From: Symsagittifera roscoffensis
Taxonomy: Eukaryota; Xenacoelomorpha; Acoela; Convolutidae
NCBI RefSeq assembly: GCF_963678635.1
Contig: NC_087067.1
Location: 51,702,233-51,762,232, forward strand
Direction: 5' to 3'
Length of the DNA stretch: 60,000 nucleotides
Under the pieces are notes generated by a model, which worked only from the letters and a program-made list of their open reading frames with translations, was not told the origin of the DNA and did no database searches. Shown piece after piece: positions 1-11,748 of this stretch. The position numbers and the translations under genes are program-made. Within the stretch, counting starts at the first letter, position 1, and every line of letters starts with the position of its first letter.

Positions 1-467
1 AACTAGTATATTCTAGATAGTATACTAACGAAAAAGAGCAGCGAAATTATCATCGATCATCGTGAGTAAATTCTAGCAACACTGCAAAAACTAAAAAGAA
101 ATAGTTTATTCTGTATTCTATTGATTGTTTAAAAAAAATTCTACAAAGGTGTGACGGAAATAAATAAAAACAGGATATGAAAAACTTTTTGAAACTTGCG
201 TTACTCATTTTATAGTGAGAGCTAGTAAAATATAATAGGGCTACATTGAATGTGAAAAATTAAAAAACAAAGAGCACTTAGCAGAATTGAGCATTGCATT
301 TATCACGAAAATTAGCTGCTAAAAAGTCAAGATTACACAAAATTACCTTTCACTAAAAGGCAGTTGGTTCTGCAAGTGTAATAAGAAATCAAAGTTTTTT
401 TCCAAAGAGTTTTCATTCGCTTCCAGTTTTCAGTGTTATTCATCGATTATATTATGATTTTAGTACC
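1..467. other. AT-rich DNA left of duplication copy A
   Basis: No coding potential, splice-bounded exon or recognisable repeat was found here. The homology with the second half of the window begins only at about 468, so this is unduplicated flanking sequence. Confidence 0.5.
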
Positions 468-499
468 AGCTTTACTAAAATTGAGTAAAAATTGTTTTT

Positions 500-1370
500 A
501 ATTATATAAAAATCGATTAAAATCTCTATTTTTGAAATCAAATTATGATCAACTATAATACATTTTAGTCGATTAGAATCAATTATTAATCCATAAATTT
601 TTCGATACAATTATAATTGATTAAAACTGATTATAATCGATTATTCTTTCTCCCAATTTCTAATTCATAATTTGTGCACAAAAAATTACTTATATTCAAT
701 TGTAATCGATTATAATCCTTTTTGTGTGCCCATTTTGTCTTTGATCTTGCATCTGAATTTTCTATAATTAATACTTTTTGTAGAAATTGGTGTAAGTGAA
801 AAATCGGAAAATTTAATCTAAAAATTTTACAAGTCATACCAAAATAAAACTTTTTTGTTTATTTCATTTTTCCCTTGAGGTTGCTTCATGATGCACATTT
901 TTAGTTTTTTTGACTACCAAAATGTCAGCAATTTGCTTTAGTTTCATTTTTTATTCGGAAGATATATTTTTCACCTACTGCGGGAAATGAAAGGATCTCT
1001 GTGAAGCTTTTGTTTCGTGGTGAATTTTTGTTTTCAGATGAATCAAAATGTGACAAGACATATCGTTGATAGGGATTTGTTTTTTACAGCTGAATAATAA
1101 ACGATGGGATATAATTAAAATATACTACTGGTGTGATAAAATATTGGCAAACTAAGAGATGGTAACTTGTTATAATCAGTTATAATTAATTTAAAGAATT
1201 TTTTGTTTGAATTATAATCAAATTTAATCGATGATAACAATCAATGATATTGGACAATATCACGATTATAATTCGTCATAAATCCTTTAAACGCAAAATT
1301 TTTGTAATTTCAATCAATAACCATTGTCAAATGAATAACATAATATCCATTACAATCGATTGCTTACCCC
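500..1370. repeat. Scattered ATCGAT/TTATAATC palindromic motifs
   Basis: Degenerate repeats of the type ataatcgattataatc recur at about 490-720 and 1160-1360, and again in copy B (about 35610-35830 and 36270-36480). The core AATCGATT is self-complementary. This looks like a decayed low-complexity repeat; a protein-binding role is possible but not shown. Confidence 0.4.
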
Positions 1371-1910
1371 TACCCTAGACTTGGATGCGGGCATGATCTG
1401 AATGAGAGACTTAGAGTTTTTATCAATTTAGACTAAAGATATTTTTATAAACAATGTATTCAAACATTTCTAATTTTTGGAGTTCAATTTACTGACAATT
1501 GCAAAAAAGGGTTAGTTGAGAACCATAACAAATGAACTTCTAGAATATGTTTAGAAAAATTGGGGCCTTCTGTTTTATCAAATAATTTCCTATAAAAATT
1601 TCTTTTACAAGACAACTCGAAGTTACTTTAATTAAAAACAGTACGCAAGTAGCACAAAAACTCTGATTTCGAAGATTTAAGAAAAAGTATAAAATTTAAT
1701 CCGTTAAGCTATATCTGTAAAATTAAACTGAAAATTAAAATAGAAACGACAAAAAATAATTCTAACAACAGATAAATAATGACAGAAAAAACTGCAAAAA
1801 AGGTTACAAAATATAAATTCAAAATGAAGTAACAGTAATTTTGGAGGTCAGCCACCGTCAAGTTTGAAAGCTGACAACACTCAGACAGGTTTTCACGACA
1901 CTGAGACGAC

Positions 1911-2096
1911 TTTTGGAATGTTTTTCTGGAACCTGAATTTGTGACAAGCAAGGTTTTAGTTTAATACTAGACTACTACACTTCATAACTCACTACGAGCT
2001 TTCTTCGAGGAAGTAAAAATAGAGAAGAAAAAAGCACCCTGCACTAAACTTTCTTCCCAAGCAGACTTCGCAGACTTACTTTCAAGGTTTGCAATT
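1911..2096 (+). repeat. ~180 bp segment present three times in the window
   Basis: The segment from ttttggaatg to actttcaag here also occurs at 35388-35563 and 37012-37183. In copy A it is single. In copy B it lies both before and at the end of a 1.6 kb interval, which suggests a truncated tandem duplication there. Confidence 0.75.
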
Positions 2097-2399
2097 TGGC
2101 AAAAAAGATACCATTCATTCAGATCTTGCTATTTATTTGAAACGCGGTGATTTCGTTAATCAAAAGAACCGTACCTTATTTGACAAGCGAGCCAATATAC
2201 ATACTATCTGAATCAATTGCGAAATAAAAAATTTACCCAAATGATTTTTTTTAACCCAGTGCAATTGTTTTAAGAGTGTGTGAGTCGTGGCAAGAGTCCT
2301 TTGGTTTCATTTTTGTTTCACATTTTAATTTGATGAAAAAATTTGTCACCTTATACAAATATCAGTCTTCAATTCATGTGATACCTAGGTATGTCTAAA

Positions 2400-2700
2400 C
2401 CAACCCATGTTTCTGTCTGAACAGACTAGATTGGGCTGACTGTGTTCTGCAGCCAGTCCGACCGTTTAAAAAGCTCATTGTTAATATCCCAATGACAATG
2501 GGTTTTTCTGAAGTTGCCGCACGAGGGTGACACACAAGGCATGTTATGCTCTGTGCTAATTGATGTCATTTACAGTGCACTGTGCCCGAAAGATGGTTTG
2601 GACTCGTAAGTTGGGTGATTAGGCAACTTGCCACCCTTTTTGAGAGTCAAATCCTGGTGTTTCAGACTCCTCAGTAAAGGTCTGGAAGACTATACTCTGG
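2400..2700 (+). other. GC-richer block, possible structured RNA (unproven)
   Basis: This block is less AT-rich than its surroundings and is kept in copy B (about 37490-37790). At 2618-2641 it has a hairpin made of ggtg/cacc and ggcaa/ttgcc stems followed directly by a run of T, the arrangement of a Pol III transcript end. It also contains a gtctg-aa-cagac hairpin near 2416. No known ncRNA family was recognised, and no convincing A or B box was found. It could equally be a fragment of a repeat. Confidence 0.2.
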
Positions 2701-3013
2701 TGCAATTGATTGCTTTGTTGCACTGGGGCGAGAACTGACCAACCACCGTTTAGAACATTTAATGGTAAATACACAGCACCCTGCTACTCTTGTGTTCTTA
2801 CACAAACCATCAGAGCCAGTCCAGGCCTTGAATGTTTCGATTGTCTTTTACGGCCTCTGATTTTTTATTACAAAAAGCAGCAAAGTTTACATAATTTTTA
2901 AAAATACCCCACAACCGATGTATAGAACAAAATGAATCAGCTTACGTCTAAGACACAATAAGTGGATCAAATAGTTGCGCCTTAATTCAATGTGAAATGA
3001 ATACTAAGTATAA

Positions 3014-3552
3014 CAAGACTGCTCGTATCAGGGCGAAGCCCTGAATGTTCCGACTGCCTTTTAAGGTTTATTGAGCAGCAGTAATACATAAAAAAAATAA
3101 ATGAAAGAAAATAAAATGAAATTTTTTTTTCTAAAATTTGAAATTTTTTATGAAAATCATCCCCCCACACGCCATATAAAATACAAAAAGATAGATTTCG
3201 TTCCTTGTAACAAATCAATTATGGCAAATAAGCTTCGTTCAACCAATTTGGAACAATTTATAAGACGGATTAAATCTCGCTTACGCGTTAATAGCGCGAA
3301 TTATATTGCGCGTTAATTGTCCCAAATTGGTCAAAATGGCCAAAATTGCAATCTTTAAACCCTCATAACTTTGCGAAAAATGATCACAGGTGAAATATTT
3401 TTTCAAATTTAAGCTCAGGACAACAATACCTTTTGAATGATATAAAAAAATTCCGTCAAAAATGGCTACTTAAAAAGTCGAAATTTGTCTGAAGAAAAAA
3501 AAACCCACCCCGAGCACAAATATTCCGTTACTTTCGTATCGAAAGTCGGAAC
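3014..3552 (+). mobile_element. MITE of the CAAGACTG family, copy-A-specific
   Basis: This is a non-coding element of 539 bp, from caagactgctcg to agtcggaac. Near the left end is a hairpin (cagggc-gaa-gccctg), followed by gttccgact, which is the inverted complement of the right end agtcggaac. The right end carries another hairpin (ctttcg-tat-cgaaag). The centre has a long imperfect palindrome around aatagcgcgaattatattgcgcg. Copy B has the empty site at about 38097-38101, which fixes the ends to within one or two A residues and gives at most a 2 bp target duplication. No transposase is encoded, so the superfamily is unknown. Confidence 0.8.
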
Positions 3553-3959
3553 AAAAAGAAAAATGAACACTACGCGCATAAATTGGCAACTTCTAAGTTC
3601 CCTCCTAAAGTTTTATGTAAAAATTTTTTTAACCTATATTAAATGTTTTTACCCTAACCTTAAAGCTTAACCTTAAGCTAGCATTGAATTTTTTCAGGCG
3701 ACATAAGAAATCCGTCAAAATGGTCTGATTGAAAAAATACCCGAGTTTTAAATTTTTTTTTCGAGAGTTAAAACGAAAAATAAAACTATTTTGTAAAAAC
3801 ATGATGTGTTATTAGGTTTTGGAGAATGAAGAGTTTTCTATTCCTAGAGAAAGCGTTTTAAATAATATTTAAATATAGCTGGTGCTTTTTGCTAGTCGCG
3901 TTAGCGAATAAATTTTTCATTGAAAACTCTTAAGCTTTCTTTTAAAAGCACTTTATCAC

Positions 3960-5050
3960 ACTTGTGAAATGATTCATAATGGAAAAAAAAATCAGCGCAA
4001 AAATCTCCTTTTAAACTACGCGAGCTGTCGAAAAAAAAGCATCCGCTTATATAATGAGAAAACGACTTGCAATGTCTTCCAATTTTTCCGTTTTGATAGG
4101 TCTTATAGGGCCGTCATTTTATGTGCAATCTTAGTATGTGAATAGTGCTGCGTTTTCTTGAATGAATGATAAAAATTACAGTGAAAAAAAAAAGATATAT
4201 TCGATTCACTTTCTCTTCCATTTTTCATTGTATTTTTTCTTTATCCATCTTTTCAGTCCTTGTCGCTTTTCACTATCAAGTCAGGACAGAAATTCGTCCG
4301 CGAGATATAATTATCCGGCAAAATTTTCCCTTTTCCAACATATCTCTAAGCCAAACACTACTACCAAATTACACATAGCACAGGACGCGGTAACACGCAA
4401 TCAGCCTATTTGGTCCTGAATTCACAATTTTGGGAATATAGGAATTGAGGGAAAGGTATTTTCCATCCAACCGCCGCTTAACTATACACCGCCGCTTGGC
4501 ATATTTTAATGCAAAGCAACGCGCGGAATTGCGTAAGTATTCCATTTGAAAAGAGACCATACGTTCCATACAAAGACACTACTACGTGCGCATTTTACCC
4601 CGTATAAATTTTAGTAAAATCTACGTGAAAGGAGGGTAATATAGAGGGAAACTCCCTTTTAAACGTGTGCTTAGTTGGTAACATTTCTCTTTTCTCAGTC
4701 GAGTAAAATTAGCGCCGTTGGAAAAGGTCGCTTTATTCTACCATTTCTGCGAGTTACGTGACTATAACTAGCGTATAGTGCGCATAACGGTAAGATTTGG
4801 AGCTTGAAAGGGAAATTGAAGATTTATTCAGCGCTGATCGATCGGATTGGTTCACCAAGGAAACGAAACGGAACAGAATACGAGAAAAAAGGGACACAAT
4901 CATATATTATAACAGAGAACAGCGCAGTCTCTTCCAATTCTGACAGAACAACAGTAGATTCAAAAAGCACTCGAAAAACAGTTCATCTCAACGCCTCTTA
5001 ATCAGCCTAGACATAATAAATCTCAACCTTATACAAGGTAAGGTTTAAAC
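3960..5050 (+). other. Highly conserved block shared by A and B, with splice-donor-like end
   Basis: This block matches 38500-39590 almost base for base and is richer in GC than its flanks. It ends in a strong donor-like site (atacaag followed by gtaagg) at about 5038, conserved at about 39578. A frame opening at 4804 is unchanged in protein between the copies, but it starts at TTG and has no second coding indicator. Another frame at 4166 starts with ATG and encodes a basic N-terminus plus a hydrophobic segment, but it is frameshifted between copies. The block may be a promoter with a first exon, or simply the youngest part of the duplication. Confidence 0.3.
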
Positions 5051-5489
5051 TTGGTTATTTTTCATTTTTCAACGATCGTCTCGGTTAACTATGTTCTATC
5101 TGCCTTTTATATGGACCAAACTTGAAATCTTTTGTTCCTCGTTTTCTTTTTGGAGTTTTGACTTTTTTTTATTTTTTGTAAATTGAAATTCTTTTTTTTT
5201 CGTTATTGAAAATTTTCTTATGCTTTCATTCACTGCCAACGCCCTGCTATCTGTTATTCTCAAGATTTATGGCTAGGAGTTTAAACATAATTAATTATTT
5301 TGAAGTTACAGCTGGAACGAAATTTAAAACAATGATTTGAGCTTACGCGTCTCGTTCGTGTATTCTCACTAATCTTTCAGTCACCGATAATATTTGAGTC
5401 CTCACACTGCCAGTCCATCAGATTTTAAGCATAAGTAGTTCTTTTTCCACAATTTTTGATAACCGGCTTAGATAGAATTCAAAATCAAA

Positions 5490-6020
5490 CAAGACTGCTC
5501 GTATCTGGGCAAAACCCTGAATGTTCCGACTGCCTTTTAAGGTTTATGGAGCAGTAATACCATTAAAAAATTCTATGAAATAAAACAAAATGAAATTTTT
5601 TTTTCTAAAATTTGAAATTGTTTATGAAAATTATCCCCCCCACACGCCAATTTAAAGTACAAAAGGATAGATTTCGCTCCTTGTAACAAACCAGTTATGG
5701 CAAATAAGTTTCTTTTAACCAATTTGGAACAATTTCTAAGGCGGATTAACTCTCCGCTTACGCTTTAATAGCGCGAAATATATCGCGCGTTAATTGTCCC
5801 AAATTGGCCAAAAATGGCAATATTTAAACCCCCGTAATTTTACGAAAAATGATCACAAGTGAAATATCTTTTCAAATTTAAGCTGGGGACAGCAATACCT
5901 TTTTAGTGATATAAACAATTTCCGTCAAAATGGCTAGTTAAAAAGTCGAAATTTGTCTGAAGAAAAAAAAACCCATCCCGAGCACAAATGTTCCGTTACT
6001 TTCGTATCGAAAGTCGAAAC
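5490..6020 (+). mobile_element. MITE of the CAAGACTG family, shared with copy B
   Basis: The ends and internal palindrome are the same as in the 3014-3552 element, with more substitutions. The same insertion, in the same flanking sequence (aattcaaaatcaaa), is present in copy B at 40032-40554. It was therefore in place before the duplication. Confidence 0.8.
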
Positions 6021-6341
6021 AATTAGAAAATATTACGATTCTTCTAAGCCAAAACTTTTATTTGGTAAAAACCTTATGAGAAAGTAATGACCTGGTTGAA
6101 TACCTCCTTTTTTGAGTGTTTCAGAAATTGAACTTACAATGAGTCAAGGTATAATGATGCTAGTCATACAGTTCCCAATTATATTGCATACTTTTAGAAA
6201 AAAAACTCTATGACTAGCATTCTCCAATTATGTGAATTGTATTGTATGACCGCACTTTCCCATGATAACAATAGATTTTCAAAGCATGAGTTGAAAATCT
6301 ATTTATTACAAGAAAGTCCCGGGTTGACCTCCATAAACCAA

Positions 6342-6402
6342 AAATGCTTATCTTACAATTCCATACACCGAAAATGCTTATCATACAATTCCATACAACA
6401 CA
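6342..6402 (+). repeat. Two ~30 bp direct repeats in copy A
   Basis: The motif aaaatgcttatc...caattccataca occurs twice in tandem here and only once at the matching place in copy B (about 40876). This is a small copy-A-specific duplication. Confidence 0.6.
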
Positions 6403-6802
6403 TGTACAAAAAAAATAATCATACTTTTTTCATGCAATTTCAAAAAATCATTGAAAAAAGATTCGAACTAGTTTCTGCGGCTATTTGAGCCTAATAAAAC
6501 AGTCTGGGGATGAAAAATGAACTGTTTCTTTTTTTTTGGAAAAAAATGATTATCATACAATTTCCATACATGAGAATTGTCTGACTCGCATTTTTTTGAT
6601 GGCGACAACAAAAAATTTTCCACGTACAAATGAAATTTGCCCGAAATTTGTTTTTTTATTCAACCGCAAATCGAATTTTGCATTCAAACAAGATTTTCCA
6701 AAAAAAAACTATAATTTTAAATTTTTGTCTGCATAACGTAGTCCTGGATGCACAAAAATTAGTTTTTTTTCCGTTTCTCTGGATACCTTTTTTCAAACAG
6801 GC

Positions 6803-7518
6803 TAAAAAACTTCTATTTCTTTTGTATAGCATGTTTAGATATGCCTTGATCAATGTCTGATAACTGAAAGTTCTTATTATGAAAAAAATCATCTTTGAAA
6901 GTTTTTACTAAAATTTGAAAGTTTGATGCTTTCAGTATATGATATGTAGAAAAATCTCCTACACAATTCAGGTCGTTTTCAATGCACTGTAAATGCAAGA
7001 CCCTCAACCCTTTGGTGACACTAGTTTTGAGCAAACCATGGGTTTAGTCACTTGTGTTGGGTCACGAACATAACGAACATAACCCGAAAAAAAAAATGTT
7101 TATATTAGAGTTTTCTGAACATTTTTTGTATCTAGGAATTGTATCTATATTGCATGATAAGCAGTTTTTCATATATGAAAATTGTAGGACAGCATGTTTT
7201 CATAAACGAAAAAGTTAACTAATTAAAAATTTTATTTCGCTAGTTTTTGGGTTGTGTTTGTGACTGAATACAAGTGACTAAACCCATGGTATACTCAAAA
7301 CTAGAGTCACCAGAGGATTGAATGTCTTGCACTTACAATGCATTTAAAACAACCCGAACTGTTTAAAAGTTCTTTTCACAAATCATATGCTGAAAACGTT
7401 TAAATTTTGGCAAAAATTTTCGAAGATGATTATTTTTTTAATCAGAACTTTCGAATTATCAGACATTGATCAAGGTATATTTAAACTTGCCATACAAAAG
7501 AAATAGGAGTTTTTTGGC
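6803..7518. repeat. Inverted repeat, arms ~245 bp, left arm only in copy A
   Basis: Positions about 6803-7050 are the inverted complement of about 7268-7518; for example, tgccttgatcaatgtctgat pairs with the region around atcagacattgatcaaggta. A spacer of ~215 bp separates the arms. In copy B only the right arm is found (about 40945-41155), and the sequence jumps there from the region matching 6415. Either A gained an inverted duplication or B lost one arm with the spacer. No coding sequence was recognised. Confidence 0.75.
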
Positions 7519-10097
7519 GTGGTTCTGTTTTTGTTCACCCTGGGGTGATTGAATTGAGTATTTTTCGAATAAATGTTAAATGAGATATAGTTGCAAAATT
7601 TTTGGAATGCATGCTTACGAATAAAAACAAGAAAGCCTGTTGTTGTACACGAAGCAAAAGATGTTGCTACCATATTTTTTAGAAAACCTAACGAAACTTT
7701 TAAATTTATTTTAATCCAAATTGTGTTGAATTTAGAGCGTGGTATGATTCAAAAGCTATACAAACGCGTAGAAACTTAAAGAATTGGACACCATCGACAA
7801 ACAAAAAATGAAAAAATAACTCTAAACTTTTTTCTAGTTTTTTGCCCAATAAGTTTTATTACATTTTTTGGAAAACCTTAATTGCCAAGGAAACATTAAA
7901 TTACACATTAAAAATGGTTTTTTTTAAACAAAATTGTATTTCTTAAGCTCAAAAGACTGAATCGAAATTTTTCATCTAACGATTCATACTCGATTGCTTT
8001 AGTTGAAATTGACTTAGAAATTGAAAGTTTTAGAAAAGTTTTTATCTACACTGGAACTACTCGACCTATTCCAATGATCATTTTTGATACCTTATTTTGC
8101 TTGGAAGTAAAACAAAAAAAATAAAAAACAAACTAATGCAAAGAGTTCCCCATTTTCAATGGCCAGAACAACAACAATAACCTGTTACTGTGCAACTTAG
8201 TAATGAAGGTTCAGACCACCGTAATGAAAAAAAAATGATTCGAGTTTGTCTCTTCCATGTTTAGGGAGAAAAGCGACAAGAGTCAGCCTGGTTAGATAAG
8301 TACTGCCAGTCATTACAAAATTGAAGTTCTAGCTTTCAAGGGGAGTTTTTTCAAGTTCTATTTTCGAACTATGTTTCAAAGTTTTTTGATTGTTTTTTAA
8401 ACTTGGAAGCACTAAATGAAACTTCAAAAATTGTTAGTTCAATCGAAAGTTCATTTAATAGCTAAAAAAATGTTTCACGTTTTCTGCACGCTCACTTAGA
8501 CTAGCGCTGATGTACAAATAAAAAACCAAAGTTGGATATGATTATTTTCGACCCTGAGAAACCCCTTAGAAAATTTTGAATTTCGTTGAAATTACGCTTA
8601 TCTTTCAGTCTATTCTTCTGATTAGATAAAACACTTGGATTTGCTTTGGAAAAAGGCAGAAAAGCCCAAAAACAATGTTCTTCCTCACTTTCACTAGTCA
8701 AAAGAAATATGAGAAAATTGACACATAAAAAGTGAAAGATGATTAAAATAGGTCCAAATATGGAGGGTTATGTAAGAGATCAAAAATCAAAAAAGACTTC
8801 TTGTATGAGGACGAAGCCAGGAATGTTCTCACAGGTTTGTCACGCACTTGAAACAGTTTTGAAAACTACTGAAAAATTCGAAAAATCCTTCATAAATCTC
8901 TTTGCAAATCCCTCTTCTTTGCATACACGTTAATATCGCGAAAAATCTCTTTCTTAAAAATGTCCTATACGAACTTTGAAACTCCAAAAGAATTTACGAA
9001 TAAAAAAGATTGTATAAATATTTTGTCATTTTTTTTCAAAATTCGAAAGTTTTACGAGGTTAAGCTTTAAATTTAAATATTGGATCTCGAGTTCCCACAA
9101 AAAATGAATGCTAATTTAAGAAATTTTGTAAAAATTTTATAAAAAACTTTAATTTGAGGAAAACCAATTAAGTGCAAATGTCTGCAATCTTGGATGAAGC
9201 AGCTTCAAATCGATCAAGGCAGAAATAAGCTAGAGAAAATCTTTTTTTTGACAATTCTGCCTGACATTGTTTCATCTTTTTATTTCAAACAGACTCGATA
9301 CTAGCATAATTGAAATTTATATCGTATCAATAAAACAATTTGAGTTTTTGAAAATTCGGAGTCAATAATTTCTTAAAATTTACAAAACCTTGCCAAAAAG
9401 TTTTTTTTTGTCTAAAAAAAAAAATTTAAACAAAGTTTTTCTCAACAAAACAGTGTAAAATAACAAAAAAAGGTTTCAACTGCTCGATATGTGTCATTAT
9501 TTCAATGACAGTCTATTTTGAGTGTTTGAGAAAATCGAGTTTAGGGTGTTATACTACAGCTAAAACTGCAAGTGAAATCAATTAATATAAGACAGGTGTT
9601 TTTTTCTACGACAAAAAATATTCCTTGCAGTTTTTTACTCATTATGTATCAAAAAACTATAATTTTGTTTTCCTGTTTTAACCGACGCCGTCGTGATCTG
9701 TTTTTTTTGCAGAGACAGCATTCGTCATTGTACCTTACTGAGACGTTGAAAACAGGTTATGCTTTGAAAACGGGTTTATCTATTCAAAAATATGGAGCGG
9801 GGAGCGGGGTTTTCAAGTTTGTTTTTTAAAAAATCTCTGACATTTAACTAGAATGATAAATTTTTTGCTGATGTCACATGTTAGAGTCATTTTGATGAAG
9901 AACTAACAAAATCCATCTTCTAAATCAATCGTTGTTGAACATTTGCTTGTTTGCTTTCTGTTTCAATCTCAAAATTGAAAAGTTTATATGGATATCGTTC
10001 CATGTGTTTCCACTCAAACTAGCTACAACAATTGAACGTCAGACTCGTCGACTGATATATCATCTGACATCCCCCTAAACGCAATTTAAAACTTGAA
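7519..10097. other. Copy A intergenic DNA without recognised genes
   Basis: The stretch is AT-rich and collinear with copy B (about 41150-43950). A weakly similar MITE start (ttgtatgaggacgaagccaggaatgtt) lies near 8800, with its counterpart near 42445. A ~195 bp segment at about 9596-9790 is single here but tandemly doubled in copy B. Nothing else was supported. Confidence 0.5.
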
Positions 10098-10500
10098 CAA
10101 GACAGCTCACATTTGTGCAAAAATCATCCCCGCACACGCCACAAAAAAAAGTGATAGATTTCGCTCGTAGTAGAAAATCATTTATTGCATTGCATTTAGG
10201 CTTCTTTCGACCAATTTGGAGCAATTTTTAGGACGGATTAAATCTCCGCGTAATATATCGCGCTTTAATTGTCATAATTTGGCCAAAACGGCAATCTTTA
10301 AAACCCTATATTAAAACCCTCAAAATTTTTGGAAAATGATCATAGGTGAAATATCTGGTCAATTTTATACTCAGGAGACCATACCTTTTGATTGATGATG
10401 AAAAAATCTGTCAAAAAAACGCTCGATACAAAGTCGACGTTTGCCTGAAGAAAAAAACACCCCTAGCTCAAAAATTTTGTTACTTTAGTTCCGAAATTTA
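10098..10500 (+). mobile_element. Diverged CAAGACTG-family MITE
   Basis: The start caagacagctcac, the middle (accaatttggagcaattt ... cgcgtaatatatcgcgc) and the end (cctgaagaaaaaaacacc ... tactttagttccgaaa) follow the order of the other family members with many changes and deletions. It is shared with copy B at 43954-44355. Confidence 0.6.
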
Positions 10501-10721
10501 ACATGTTTCAATTTTTGTTTAAAACTGAAATTTTGATAAAACCAAAGTAAAATAAACTGAAATTTTGATAAAACCAAATCGCCAATTCGTATCTCAAATC
10601 GAGTTGTTTATATTCATCGATAATGAAATCATCCATTTCCTTAGATACAAATAACACTAGTTTCGCCTATTACAACTAACTCTTAAAAAGGTAAATGGAA
10701 TTAGATAAATTCAAATGAAAC

Positions 10722-10845
10722 CAGGGGCGGATCTAGGATTTTCTCAAGGGGGCGGAGTTTCAAAAATTTCAAAATTTTTGTCGTCGACCTTTTTTTTAGG
10801 TCGAGCAAATTGATTTTCTGAGTTCACCCCCTAAATCCACCCCTG
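10722..10845 (+). mobile_element. hAT-like MITE, 124 bp
   Basis: It begins CAGGGGCGGATCTAGG and ends ccacccctg, whose complement is CAGGGGTGG, giving imperfect TIRs. The eight flanking bases on the two sides are aatgaaac and aatgaaaa, a near-perfect 8 bp target duplication as expected for hAT elements. There is no coding capacity. The copy B counterpart is at 44577-44709. Confidence 0.7.
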
Positions 10846-10884
10846 AATGAAAAACTTGACCAATAAGTCTAGTTTTTTTTTCAC

Positions 10885-11442
10885 ATAGGGTTAACCTAAG
10901 ACGAAACTGGCATGACGTTTTAGCAGAAATAACCTGGTGCATTTTTTTTTGCAAAAAATTGGTCCAAAACTTGAATCCTAAAAACTATTAAATTTAGTTT
11001 TTTCAATTCAATCAAAAAATACTCCACGATTATTATTTTAATTGCTGACAAAATTATATCATAGAGAACCTCTTGTGAGGTTTAGGGGCTATAGTTCACA
11101 AAAAATAGCGCTAAATGTCTAAAAGTTGTTTCTAAGAAAAAATTGGCATTTTATATTAAAAGAAAAAATATACATTTTTACAAAAATTAGAAAAATATAC
11201 CTCTCTTAACATTGTCCGGTTTTACAAAAAAGCCTACTGTGATGCTATTTTGCCAGCAACTGAATTAATTTTATTGGCGTAATGTTTGAATGACTAAAAA
11301 AGCAAAATAGTTTTTTTTTGGGTAACAGTTTAGACCCAAGTTTTGCATAATGAACTGCACCATAATAATCTGCTAAAATGTTAAGCAAGTTATGTCTTCG
11401 TCAGTTCGACTTGCTTAGTCCGGATATTTCAAATCAACACTG
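10885..11442. mobile_element. Decayed fold-back element related to 19363-20058
   Basis: The right end (tctgctaaaatgttaagcaa ... tcaacactg, followed by TA) resembles the right end of the palindromic element at 19363-20058. The left part (acgttttagcagaaataacctggt) resembles its left arm. The far left terminus is missing or too diverged to place. It is shared with copy B at about 44735-45304. Confidence 0.5.
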
Positions 11443-11548
11443 TAGAAAGAACATTTTCTTTTAATTTCTAAAACAAATAGGATTTTGACTGCAAACAACT
11501 TAACCGATGGTACCATTTATGTTGTTTATCGAACGAAATTGGTCAAGG

Positions 11549-11748
11549 NNNNNNNNNNNNNNNNNNNNNNNNNNNNNNNNNNNNNNNNNNNNNNNNNNNN
11601 NNNNNNNNNNNNNNNNNNNNNNNNNNNNNNNNNNNNNNNNNNNNNNNNNNNNNNNNNNNNNNNNNNNNNNNNNNNNNNNNNNNNNNNNNNNNNNNNNNNN
11701 NNNNNNNNNNNNNNNNNNNNNNNNNNNNNNNNNNNNNNNNNNNNNNNN
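11549..11748. other. Assembly gap of 200 N
   Basis: This run of 200 N interrupts copy A just after ttggtcaagg, where copy B reads on from 45409. The true missing length is unknown. The left LTR of the BEL/Pao relic may be hidden here. Confidence 0.95.

Larger units (their letters stand above)
468..11548 (+). repeat. Large direct duplication, copy A
   Basis: This ~11 kb stretch is collinear and in the same orientation with 35564-45408. Similarity can be followed by eye from the shared start (ttttagtaccagc at 468 and 35564) to the N gap at 11549, where copy A stops and copy B continues. The block at about 3960-5050 is almost identical between copies; other parts differ by scattered substitutions and indels. 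Copy A carries insertions missing from B: a 539 bp MITE at 3014-3552 and an inverted arm around 6803-7050. No host gene with intact structure was found inside it. The open frames present start mostly at non-ATG codons, and several lose their frame between the copies. Confidence 0.9.

Noticed and set aside
1709-1951. Minus-strand open frame with a Cys-containing segment, also seen at 36864-37085
   Set aside because: The few differences between the copies change amino acids, and the frame ends differ. This is not the pattern of a protein under constraint.
4166-4378. Frame with basic N-terminus and a hydrophobic segment resembling a type II membrane anchor
   Set aside because: An indel changes the frame and the C-terminal half between copies A and B, and no downstream exon continues it.
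4804-5001. 65-codon frame with identical protein in both copies
   Set aside because: It starts at TTG, and the DNA is almost identical between copies, so protein identity is uninformative (a single, silent difference).
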